From Archangium violaceum Cb vi76 (GTDB lineage: Bacteria; Myxococcota; Myxococcia; Myxococcales; Myxococcaceae): a DNA stretch of 64,000 nt. Shown here in pieces: positions 56,925 to 64,000 of the stretch. Position numbers and translations under genes: made by a program. Position 1 is the stretch's first letter. Every line of letters starts with the position of its first letter. The stretch spans positions 1 to 64,000 of the forward strand of contig NZ_JPMI01000232.1 of NCBI RefSeq assembly GCF_000733295.1, given 5' to 3'. The notes under the pieces were generated by a model. That model worked only from the letters and a program-made list of their open reading frames with translations. It was not told the origin of the DNA and did no database searches.

Positions 56925-57686
56925 ATGGATTCCGCCTTCCGTCAGCAGTTGCTGGGACTCGATCTGACGCTGGCCCGGCGCTTCGCGACCGTCGAGGCGC
57001 GACCGTGGGGATATTTCGTCCACGAGGTGGGAAATCCCGGCCACTGGGATGCGAACACCGCGCGCTGGCTGCGAGCGGAGGAGCCGGAGGCCGCCATCGA
57101 AGAGGTGGTGGCGCTCTACCGGGCACGGGAGCTCGTGCCGCGCGTGCGGGTGGATGACCTGAGCGCACCTGGAGACGTGGTGGAGCGGCTGGTGGCCCGG
57201 GGCTTCCAGAAGGACGCGCAGGTGATGCGCCTCATGCACTGGGCTCCGGTCACCTCCCGTCCGCTTCCAGTGTTGTTCTCGGGCGTGACGCTGGAGGTCG
57301 CGGGCCCGGAGACCCTCGCGTCCCTGGCGGAGATTCAGGGAGAAGCCTGCGGCTGGGAGGAACGCGGTTGGCTGGTGCGCTACCTGGAGCGGTTGGTGCC
57401 TGGTCCCGCGTCGCACTACTACCTCGCCCGGGTGGACGGCGTGCCGGCGGCGATGGCGGCCCTGCAGGAGGGGGAGGGCTGTGCGCTGGTCCAGGAGGTG
57501 GCGACGCGCCCCAGGCATCGTCGGCGCGGCCTGGCGTCGGCGTTGATCACCTGGATACAGCGCAGGGCCATGGTGCCGCTCTTCCTCCAGGTGTCCAATC
57601 CCGAGGCGGAGCGCATCTACGCGCGCGCGGGCTTCCGCGTGTGGGGCGAGCTCGAGCAGGTGACGTGCGTGCTGCCCGGGCCGTGA
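56925..57686 (+). CDS. GNAT acetyltransferase with N-terminal extension
   Basis: A soluble protein of 253 residues. The C-terminal GNAT domain shows the acetyl-CoA motif in LVQEVATRPRHRRRGLASAL (R/Q-x2-G-x-G/A pattern with Arg-Arg-Gly-Leu-Ala), preceded by the strand YYLARVDGVPAAMAALQ and followed by FLQVSNPEAERIYARAGFR. The N-terminal half (about 120 residues) is a degenerate GNAT-like copy. The ATG at 56925 has GAGGAG at a good distance; a GTG at 56802 is possible but poor. Divergent from the Lrp gene. Confidence 0.82.
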   Translation: MDSAFRQQLLGLDLTLARRFATVEARPWGYFVHEVGNPGHWDANTARWLRAEEPEAAIEEVVALYRARELVPRVRVDDLSAPGDVVERLVARGFQKDAQVMRLMHWAPVTSRPLPVLFSGVTLEVAGPETLASLAEIQGEACGWEERGWLVRYLERLVPGPASHYYLARVDGVPAAMAALQEGEGCALVQEVATRPRHRRRGLASALITWIQRRAMVPLFLQVSNPEAERIYARAGFRVWGELEQVTCVLPGP

Positions 57687-57760
57687 GGCGGCTCGCATCG
57701 GTAGGAGGGAGGAGGCGCGGAAGGCCCGCTCCGGCATAGAGTGCTGGCCGGGGAGAGCTG

Positions 57761-60700
57761 ATGAACATCCGTTTCAACCGCCGGGTCGCCCTCGGCATCG
57801 CCGCGGTGGTCGTCGTGGGGCTCGTGAGGTGGGCCACCTCGGACGTGTGCGTGTCCGCGTGGGCCTTCCAGGGTGTGAAGGTGTACCGCTGTCCGGACGG
57901 AGACTTCCGGCAGACGTTGGGCCTGCGCGCCGATGGGCTCGCCCGGGAGGCCACGGGCTCCGTCCAGGTGTCGGCCGAGGCCCACGGCATCACCGACGCC
58001 CAGATACTGCTGAACGCCCCGGTGCGGCGCCTGGAGGCCTCGCTCTTCCTCGTGGATGCCGGGGGCAAGGAGTCACCCCTCGCTCCCGAGAAGAGCTGGG
58101 AGCAGCGGGACTCCGACTTCGCCCGGGTCGCCCGGGTGAAGCTGCCCGCGCTGCCGGATGGGGACTACACGCTGCGCGCCCGTGTCACCACGCCGCTCGG
58201 CACCGGCACCGTGGACGCGCCGCTGGCCCTCTACGCTCCCGCCCGCGTCCACGTCCTCACCGACCGGCCCCTCTACGAGCCCGGCCACCAGGTCCGCTTC
58301 CGCGCCGTGGTGCTGCGCGCCAAGGACCTCGCGCCCATCGACGGACGCCCGGGCACGTGGTTCGTCACCGACCCCTCCGGCGAGGTGGTGCTGGAGCAGC
58401 GCATGCCCGCGGGCCCGTGGGGCGTGGTGGCCGGGGACTTCCCGCTCGACCGCGGTGCACCCACCGGCACCTGGACGGCTCGCTGGACGAGCGGTGAGGC
58501 CTCGGGCGTGGCCACCTTCCAGGTGAAGCCCTTCACCCTGCCGCGCTTCCGCGTGGAGGCCGTCAGCACGAAGCCCTTCTGGCGCGTGGGGGAGTCCCCC
58601 ACCGTCGAGGGCCGCGTCGTCTACAGCTCGGGCGCGCCGGTGGCGGACGCGGCCGTGAACGTCTCCTGGTCTGTCTCGAGCGGGTGGCCGGCTCCACTCG
58701 AGTGGTTCGACGCGAAGGCGAAGGACGCGCTGCCCCAGAAGGCGCGCACGGATGCCTCGGGACGTTTCCGGCTCACCCTGCGGCGTGTGCCGTATGACCT
58801 GCGCGGCCAGGCGACCCTCTCCGCGTGGCTGTCCGCCACGGATCCCGCGGGAGACCAGGTGCAGGGCGGCGCCTCGGTGCTGCTCGCCGAGGACGCGCTC
58901 TCCGTGTCGGCCGTGACGGAGCTGTCGGATGGACTGGCGGACGGCTACAGCAACCGCGTCTACCTGCGCGCCACCACCGCGGATGGCCAGTTGCTGCCCG
59001 GCGCGGAGCTCACCGTGAAGCGCGCGTGGGACCCGCGGGACGAGGGCGTGCGCGCGGTGACGGACGAGGACGGCGTGGCCTCCTTCCAACTCGACCCGGG
59101 CCCTCCCGTCAACGTCGTCCTTCCCGCCATGCCGGTGCGCCGCAGGCCTCCGCCGCCTCCGGTGGGGTTGGGCTCGGTGCGGAATCTCCTCTCGGACGAT
59201 GGCTCGCCCGCGCTGGAGGATCAGCTCGCGCTGGAGCGGTGGCTGGAATCCCTGCGTCCCTGTGCGCGCTTCGTGTCGCCCGACTCGGGCTCCACCCAGG
59301 TGACGCTGGGGGTGCGCGTGGCCTCGGGAGGCTCGGTGGTGGATGTGGTGTCGGATGGCTCGCCGCTGGGTTCCTGCCTCGCCTCGGTGGTGCGGGCGCG
59401 CTCGCTGCCGTCCGGCCGCGAGCGGATGCTGGGGCTCACCCTGGACGTGCGCGACCCGGGGCTGCCCTCGCTCGAGTTCGAGGTGCTCGACGTCACCGGT
59501 GCCAGCGAGGAGTTGGAGGAGACGCTGCGGGCCGCGGCGCTCGATGCGCGCGAGTGCCTGCCCGCGAACTTGTCGCTGTCCGCGGCGCTTCCGTCCGCGC
59601 TCACCTGGCGCACGCGTCCGAAGCAGCGCGAGGTGGAGGTGGGCTGGTCGTCCCTGCCCCCGGAGGAGGACATGCTGCCCGCGGCCCACCTGTCCTGCAT
59701 CCAGTCCCGCTTCTCCCGGCTGGTGCTGGGCGCCGAGCCCGGGAGTGCCATGGGCGTGGTGCGCTTCACCGCCGAGCCCACGGGGAGCGGCTCCGACGGA
59801 GCGGTGGCCCAGGAGACGACGATGCTCGGCTACGAGCTGAGGGTGAGCGCGAAGGCGGACAAGGAGGAACTGGGCTCGACGAAGTGGGTGGTGCACCCGG
59901 CGCGGTTGCCGCCCGCGCGTCTGAGGGCCACGCCGGTGCTGGCGCGTGGAGGGGACGAGGTGCGCCTCGAGCTGTTGCGCGGCCCGGACTTCCACGGGGA
60001 GCTGCCCGAGGAGCTCATCCTCATGGCCGGGGAGAAGAAGCTGAAGGCGAAGGTGGAGAACAAGGCGGCGCGCTTCCGTCTGCCCGAGGACTTCGATGGG
60101 TGGGCCGAGGCGAACTGGGCGGGCGCGGTGGCCCGGGTGTACGTGGCGCCGCGCGCGCAGCTGGCGCTCGAGGTGACGCCGGACAAGAAGGCCTACGCGC
60201 CCGGTGAGCTGGCGCACCTCCAGGTGCACACGCGGGTGGACGGCCAGGACGGCCCGGCGGCGGTGGGCCTCTTCGGTGTGGACGAGAGCCTGTCGCAGCT
60301 CGTTCCGCTGCCGGGGACGGGAGCGCTGGACGGCATGCGTCCGGTGCCCACGGTGTCCTCGCCGGCTTTCAACGTGCTGGATGGGACGGCGCTCGCGATG
60401 GGCCGCATCCGGGGGGCCAACGCGGCGGCGGCCACGCTGCTGCGGGTGTCGGGCCTGCCGTCGCGGGATGGCGGTGAGCGGCGGGTGTCGCTCCAGGTGT
60501 CGACTCCCTTCGAGCCGGACGTGGAGCTGACCGAGCCCTTCTACCGGGTGCTGTCGGAGCTGACGGTGCAGGCGCGCACCTGGGAGGAGTCGGCGCCCAA
60601 GGACGAGACGCTCTCGTCGGCGGGGATGGCGAAGCTGTGGGAGAAGGCGCTCGAGGCCTGTGAGAAGCGCGGCGAGGCGGTGACGGACGCCTACGGCCGC

Positions 60701-60832
60701 CGGTTGAAGCTGTCGCGGTTGCCGCAGGAGCTGCTCGCGCTCACCGACCCACGGGCGGTGGTGGTGAATGGCACGCGGTTGCCCGAGGACGTCGAGAACT
60801 GGGGCGCGTGGGTCGCCCGGGAGGCGCCATGA
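57761..60832 (+). CDS. Alpha-2-macroglobulin family protein, N-terminal half
   Basis: A 1023-residue envelope protein: an N-terminal anchor or signal segment (about 9-25, ALGIAAVVVVGLV), macroglobulin domains with the family motif VLTDRPLYEPGHQVRFRAVV (about 165-185), a Pro-rich linker (RRRPPPPPVGLG, about 460-472), further MG-like domains, and the segment AAVGLFGVDESLSQLVPL near 840. It corresponds to the first two thirds of a bacterial alpha-2-macroglobulin; the bait-region-like and MG7 parts are in the C-terminal third. The next gene, with ATGA overlap, supplies the remainder. Probably exposed at the cell surface or in the periplasm. Confidence 0.86.
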   Translation: MNIRFNRRVALGIAAVVVVGLVRWATSDVCVSAWAFQGVKVYRCPDGDFRQTLGLRADGLAREATGSVQVSAEAHGITDAQILLNAPVRRLEASLFLVDAGGKESPLAPEKSWEQRDSDFARVARVKLPALPDGDYTLRARVTTPLGTGTVDAPLALYAPARVHVLTDRPLYEPGHQVRFRAVVLRAKDLAPIDGRPGTWFVTDPSGEVVLEQRMPAGPWGVVAGDFPLDRGAPTGTWTARWTSGEASGVATFQVKPFTLPRFRVEAVSTKPFWRVGESPTVEGRVVYSSGAPVADAAVNVSWSVSSGWPAPLEWFDAKAKDALPQKARTDASGRFRLTLRRVPYDLRGQATLSAWLSATDPAGDQVQGGASVLLAEDALSVSAVTELSDGLADGYSNRVYLRATTADGQLLPGAELTVKRAWDPRDEGVRAVTDEDGVASFQLDPGPPVNVVLPAMPVRRRPPPPPVGLGSVRNLLSDDGSPALEDQLALERWLESLRPCARFVSPDSGSTQVTLGVRVASGGSVVDVVSDGSPLGSCLASVVRARSLPSGRERMLGLTLDVRDPGLPSLEFEVLDVTGASEELEETLRAAALDARECLPANLSLSAALPSALTWRTRPKQREVEVGWSSLPPEEDMLPAAHLSCIQSRFSRLVLGAEPGSAMGVVRFTAEPTGSGSDGAVAQETTMLGYELRVSAKADKEELGSTKWVVHPARLPPARLRATPVLARGGDEVRLELLRGPDFHGELPEELILMAGEKKLKAKVENKAARFRLPEDFDGWAEANWAGAVARVYVAPRAQLALEVTPDKKAYAPGELAHLQVHTRVDGQDGPAAVGLFGVDESLSQLVPLPGTGALDGMRPVPTVSSPAFNVLDGTALAMGRIRGANAAAATLLRVSGLPSRDGGERRVSLQVSTPFEPDVELTEPFYRVLSELTVQARTWEESAPKDETLSSAGMAKLWEKALEACEKRGEAVTDAYGRRLKLSRLPQELLALTDPRAVVVNGTRLPEDVENWGAWVAREAP

Positions 60833-63162
60833 AGCGCTACGTCGCAGTGGGTGGGGTGTGCCTCGTCGCGGGCTTCGCGCTGAACACGTGCGTGCGAGGC
60901 CTGGCGCGCTACGAGTCCGCTCCCGCGTACGCGCTGGCGGGTGGGGATGACCGGATGCTCGCGAGGAAGAGCCTCCAGACCTTCGGCCAGAATGACGCGG
61001 ATGAGATGGAGGAGGCGGAGGCGCCGCCGATGGCCGCCCCCGTCCAGTCCGCGATGGGGGGGGTCGGGTCAGCCAGGGGAGGTGGAGGGAAGAAAGTGGC
61101 GATGAGGGAGGATGCACCGGGAGCACCGCCGCCTCCACCCATGGCCGAGGCGCCCGCCACGCCGGGACGGGCCTGGTTCCCCGAGACGTTCCTCTTCGAG
61201 CCGCTGGTGGTGACGGATGCGTCCGGCCTGGCATCGGTGCCGGTGAAGGTACCGGACCGGCTGACGAACTGGCGGGTGCTGGCGCTGGCGCACTCGCGCT
61301 CGGGAGCGCAGGCCGGGGCGGTGAGCAGCTTCGCGGGCACGCTGCCCACCTACGTGGACCCGGTGCTGCCGCCCTTCCTGCGCGCGGGGGATGTGGTGCG
61401 CGTGCCGGTGCAGGTGGTGAACACGACGGGCTCGCCGGTGACGCGCCCGCTGAAGGTGGAGGCGCAGGGAGCGTCGGTGGAGGGGGGCTCGCGCACGGTG
61501 ATGGTGCCGGCGGCGGGCAGCGTGGTGGAGTACGTGACGGTGCGAGCGGCGCAGCCGGGGCCGGTGACGCTGCGGGCCTCGCTGGGTGGCACGGACTCGG
61601 TGGTGCGTACATTCGATGTGTGGCCCACGGGCCGGCCGGTGGTGGAGACGCACGGAGGCACCCTGGCGGCGCCGCGCACGCTGGAGCTGGTGGGCCCCGA
61701 GAACGCGGTGGCCGGCAGCGAGCGGGTGCGGTTGCTCGTCTTCCCGGGGGCGCTGGGCGTGTTGCGCTCGGAGCTGAGCGCGGCATTCGGGCGCGGGGGC
61801 GTGGCCGAGGATGCCTACGCGCTGCAGCTCGCCGGCCGCGCGCCGGAGTTGCTGACGTCGCTGGGAGGCACGGCGGACGCGGAGTCGCTGAAGCGCATGT
61901 CGGCGCTGGCCGGGCAGCGGGTGTTGCGTGCGGGCCGTGCGCCGGACGTGGCCTCGGCGGCGCTGTTGGCGGAGGCGGCGCTGGCGCACCCGGACAACCC
62001 GGTGCTGGCGCGTCTGGGCGAGCGTCTGTCGGGCCAGGTGGCCTCGGCGCAGAGGCCCGATGGGACATGCCAGGGCGCGGACGGGTGGACGTTGCAGCGG
62101 CTGCTGGTGGCCACGGCGGACTGTGCCCGGGCGGTGCGTGCCGGGACGGGCTCGGACGCGGGACGCCGGAGGGCCTCGGCCTTTGGCGCGCGCGTGGCGG
62201 GCGCCTTCGAGCGCTACGTGGCGCGGGTGCAGGACGGCTACACGGCGGCGGCGGTGCTGGCCAGCGGGGGCGTGTCCGGCACGGTGCGGGACACGCTGCG
62301 CAAGCAGGTGCGGGAGGCCGTCCAGAAGCGGCCGGACGGCTCGGCCTTCCTGCCGGTGGGCCCGGGCGTGGTGCGCGCGGACGGGGTCGTCCCCTCGGAG
62401 ACGGAGGCGACGGCGCTCGCGGTGCTGGCGCTCGTGGACGACAAGGAGGCGCCGCTGGCGGACCTGGGCACCTCGCTGCTCGCGGACTACCGGCCCGAGC
62501 GGGGCTGGGGTGACGGGCGCGCGAACCTCGTGGGCCTGCGGGCGGCGCTGGCGCTCTTCAAGGAGCCGCTGCCGTCCCAGGTGAGCGTGGTGCTGGAGCG
62601 GGACGGCAAGGTGGTGACGGAGGGGACGTTCGACGCGAAGGCGCTGCGGGAGGTGCTCGCGCTGGAGGGGGCGGCCACGGGCTCGGCGGGCAAGCACACG
62701 TGGGTGGTGCGCGCGGAGCCGGCGGTGCCGGGGCTGGGCTTCTCCCTCACGCTGGGGGCCTACGTGCCGTGGCGCGCGAGCGAGACGGGGAAGGGGTTGG
62801 AGCTCGCGGTGAAGGGCCCGGCGGAGGTGAAGGTGGGGATGCCGGCGGAGGTGACGGTGCAGGCGGCTTCGCCCGCGGGGATGTCGCTGACGCTGCGTCA
62901 GGGACTGCCGGCGGGGGTGCAGGTGGACCGGGCGAGCCTGGACGCGCTGGTGAACGAGGGGAAGGTGACGTCCTACGAGGTGGAGGATGGGGCGGTGAGC
63001 CTCACGCTACCGCCGCGAGGCGCGGCCGAGCCCTTCAGTGCGCGGTTCCGGGTGGTGCCGACACTGGCGGGTACGCTGCAGGCGGGGGCGTCGAGCCTGA
63101 CGCCGGTGGAACGGCCGGAGCTGGTCTTCCACGTGCCCCCGGCCACCTGGGCAGTGCGCTGA
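60829..63162 (+). CDS. Alpha-2-macroglobulin C-terminal half, thioester lost
   Basis: A 777-residue protein with an N-terminal anchor segment (AVGGVCLVAGFALNTCV), a low-complexity Ala/Pro/Gly stretch (about 60-105), the A2M domain signature WFPETFLFEPLVVTDASGLA followed by VPDRLTNWRVLALAHS, an alpha-toroid (thioester) domain and a receptor-type domain. In family members the toroid carries Cys-x-Glu-Gln; the matching place here reads FGRGGVAEDAYALQLA with no Cys or Gln. So it cannot form the thioester. Such thioester-free forms are known in YfaS-type proteins. Coupled by ATGA to the first half. Confidence 0.84.
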   Translation: MKRYVAVGGVCLVAGFALNTCVRGLARYESAPAYALAGGDDRMLARKSLQTFGQNDADEMEEAEAPPMAAPVQSAMGGVGSARGGGGKKVAMREDAPGAPPPPPMAEAPATPGRAWFPETFLFEPLVVTDASGLASVPVKVPDRLTNWRVLALAHSRSGAQAGAVSSFAGTLPTYVDPVLPPFLRAGDVVRVPVQVVNTTGSPVTRPLKVEAQGASVEGGSRTVMVPAAGSVVEYVTVRAAQPGPVTLRASLGGTDSVVRTFDVWPTGRPVVETHGGTLAAPRTLELVGPENAVAGSERVRLLVFPGALGVLRSELSAAFGRGGVAEDAYALQLAGRAPELLTSLGGTADAESLKRMSALAGQRVLRAGRAPDVASAALLAEAALAHPDNPVLARLGERLSGQVASAQRPDGTCQGADGWTLQRLLVATADCARAVRAGTGSDAGRRRASAFGARVAGAFERYVARVQDGYTAAAVLASGGVSGTVRDTLRKQVREAVQKRPDGSAFLPVGPGVVRADGVVPSETEATALAVLALVDDKEAPLADLGTSLLADYRPERGWGDGRANLVGLRAALALFKEPLPSQVSVVLERDGKVVTEGTFDAKALREVLALEGAATGSAGKHTWVVRAEPAVPGLGFSLTLGAYVPWRASETGKGLELAVKGPAEVKVGMPAEVTVQAASPAGMSLTLRQGLPAGVQVDRASLDALVNEGKVTSYEVEDGAVSLTLPPRGAAEPFSARFRVVPTLAGTLQAGASSLTPVERPELVFHVPPATWAVR

Positions 63163-63205
63163 ACCAGGGCGGCGCGCTGAATCAAGGCGGCGCGCCGAGC
63201 CAATC
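63156..63205. repeat. 18-bp tandem repeat overlapping a stop codon
   Basis: GCGCTGAACCAGGGCGGC at 63156, GCGCTGAATCAAGGCGGC at 63174 and a partial third unit from 63192 repeat head to tail. The stop codon of the alpha-2-macroglobulin gene lies inside the first unit (TGA at 63160). Confidence 0.75.
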
Positions 63206-63216
63206 TCCCTCAAGAT

Positions 63217-63253
63217 CCCCTCTCCCCCTGGGAGAGGGACGGGGTGAGGGTAT
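63217..63253. repeat. REP-like hairpin behind alpha-2-macroglobulin gene
   Basis: CCCCTCTCCC-CCT-GGGAGAGGG-ACGGGGTGAGGGT lies 54 bp behind the stop codon. It is the same motif as at 16926 in the same orientation and the reverse of those at 67 and 17024. It is on the transcribed side of a gene end, like the other copies. Confidence 0.75.
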
Positions 63254-63407
63254 CGAGCTCCCCAGGTTGCTTTTCACATGCACCCGAGAGAGCTGTGTGA
63301 CAAAGGGCCGACACACGGTGGAGGGATGCGGATCCCACGACCGATATCCCAGACACGACCATCGGCTCGTACCGGGACGGCCCGGCATCGGTGCTACCCT
63401 TGCGCCG

Positions 63408-64000
63408 GTGGAACCGCGTCCCGCTCCTGATTTCCGTCCGCTTGGCCGCAAGGCCTATGGCTCGATTCCCCACCTCCCGGGCTCACGCACCGGGCCGGCG
63501 GATCGCCACCTCTCCCCCGCGCTCGCGCGCATCTGCACCGAGCGCGCCCGCGACGCGCGAGACCACATCGTGGTGCTGGAGAAGCTCGACGGCTCGTGCG
63601 TGGCCGCGGCCCGTGTAGGGGACTCCCTGCTCGCCCTGGGCCGAGAGGGACGTCTGGCGTCGCAATCTCCCAATGAGGCCCGCCGGCTCTGGGCGGACTG
63701 GGTCGCCGTGCACGCGGAGCGTTTCCTGGCCGTGCTCCAACCCGGAGAGCGGCTCGTGGGCGAGTGGCTGGCCCTCGCGCACGGCACCCGCTACGTGCTG
63801 CCGCATGAGCCCTTCGTCGCCTTCGACCTGATGCGGGACGGGGAGCGGCTGCCGTGGCACGCCGTTACCGAGCGCGTCCGGGCGGGTGGCTTCGTGATGC
63901 CAGGGTTGATCCACGAGGGCGGGCCCCTGGGAATTCCCGCGGTGATGGAGTGGCTCCAGGCGGGCGGCTTCCATGGGGCCGTGGACCCGGTGGAGGGGGC
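63408..64000 (+). CDS. RNA ligase family protein, cut by window end
   Basis: The frame is open from the GTG at 63408 to the window end (197 codons) and the gene continues outside. It encodes an ATP-dependent RNA-ligase-like nucleotidyltransferase: KAYGSIPHLPGSRTGPADRH at the front, the lysine motif VLEKLDGSCVAAARVG with the predicted adenylated lysine at residue 59 (Lys-x-Asp-Gly), and LVGEWLALAHGTRYVLP matching the later Gly-Glu motif. Family members seal breaks in RNA, for example in repair. The start is weak in ribosome-binding site but no upstream alternative is seen; another start cannot be ruled out. Confidence 0.78.
   Translation, partial: MEPRPAPDFRPLGRKAYGSIPHLPGSRTGPADRHLSPALARICTERARDARDHIVVLEKLDGSCVAAARVGDSLLALGREGRLASQSPNEARRLWADWVAVHAERFLAVLQPGERLVGEWLALAHGTRYVLPHEPFVAFDLMRDGERLPWHAVTERVRAGGFVMPGLIHEGGPLGIPAVMEWLQAGGFHGAVDPVEG

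Noticed and set aside
58073-62068. 1331-codon open frame antisense to the alpha-2-macroglobulin genes
   Set aside because: Its translation is Arg/Pro/His-rich without domain pattern and mirrors the G/C third-position bias of the real genes on the other strand.

Overview
The window is chromosomal DNA from a very GC-rich delta-proteobacterium, most likely a myxobacterium of the Cystobacterineae (Archangium, Cystobacter or Myxococcus relatives). The reasons are coding GC near 70 percent with G/C-biased third positions, a DUF2378/TIGR02265 family member (a family described from Myxococcus xanthus), many TPR lipoproteins and PAS/GAF histidine kinases, and a good sigma-54 promoter. I see no tRNA, rRNA, CRISPR array, transposase or prophage. 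About 58 genes are packed on both strands.

Layout. 1-5.7 kb: a minus-strand acyl-CoA dehydrogenase, a divergent HipA-like kinase with a translationally coupled partner, and a minus-strand DUF427/TonB-receptor pair. 5.9-9.7 kb: a three-gene phosphorelay cluster (GAF-PAS-GAF kinase, single-domain regulator, receiver-kinase hybrid). 9.8-18.5 kb: hydrolase, FRG-domain protein, JmjC-like oxygenase, SDR, UDP-sugar pyrophosphorylase, PIG-L deacetylase with a short acetyltransferase-like protein, and a DUF4202 protein. 18.7-25.9 kb: TPR lipoprotein, DUF3841 with a small secreted 4-Cys protein, a haem-oxygenase-fold oxidase next to a PilZ-acetyltransferase fusion, TerB-like and DUF2378 proteins. 25.9-38 kb: VIT/VWA/DUF2135 lipoprotein, TyrA with a C-terminal chorismate mutase, RlhA-like U32 protein, zincin-TPR lipoprotein and an aminotransferase. 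38-44.5 kb: a decayed Rpn-type gene and a complete RND efflux operon. 44.6-57.7 kb: small housekeeping and accessory genes, including an acetylpolyamine amidohydrolase-like enzyme, an AEC transporter behind a LysR remnant, and an Lrp-aminotransferase operon. 57.7-64 kb: a two-gene alpha-2-macroglobulin system and the start of an RNA ligase.

The most interesting non-coding signal lies at 37.7-38.03 kb. Two tandem dyads exactly 21 bp apart sit upstream of a near-consensus sigma-54 promoter, and about 100 bp further on is a strong intrinsic terminator with nine T. No open reading frame lies between them. This is the expected design of an enhancer-activated small RNA gene, similar in type to the Myxococcus developmental sRNA Pxr, although I cannot verify identity. 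A second genome-scale signal is a family of REP-like hairpins placed directly behind gene ends, with a composite copy at 16.93-17.06 kb and its right half at the left edge of the window.

Functions are inferred from motifs in the translated sequence; no database search was run. Long open frames antisense to real genes are treated as high-GC artefacts.
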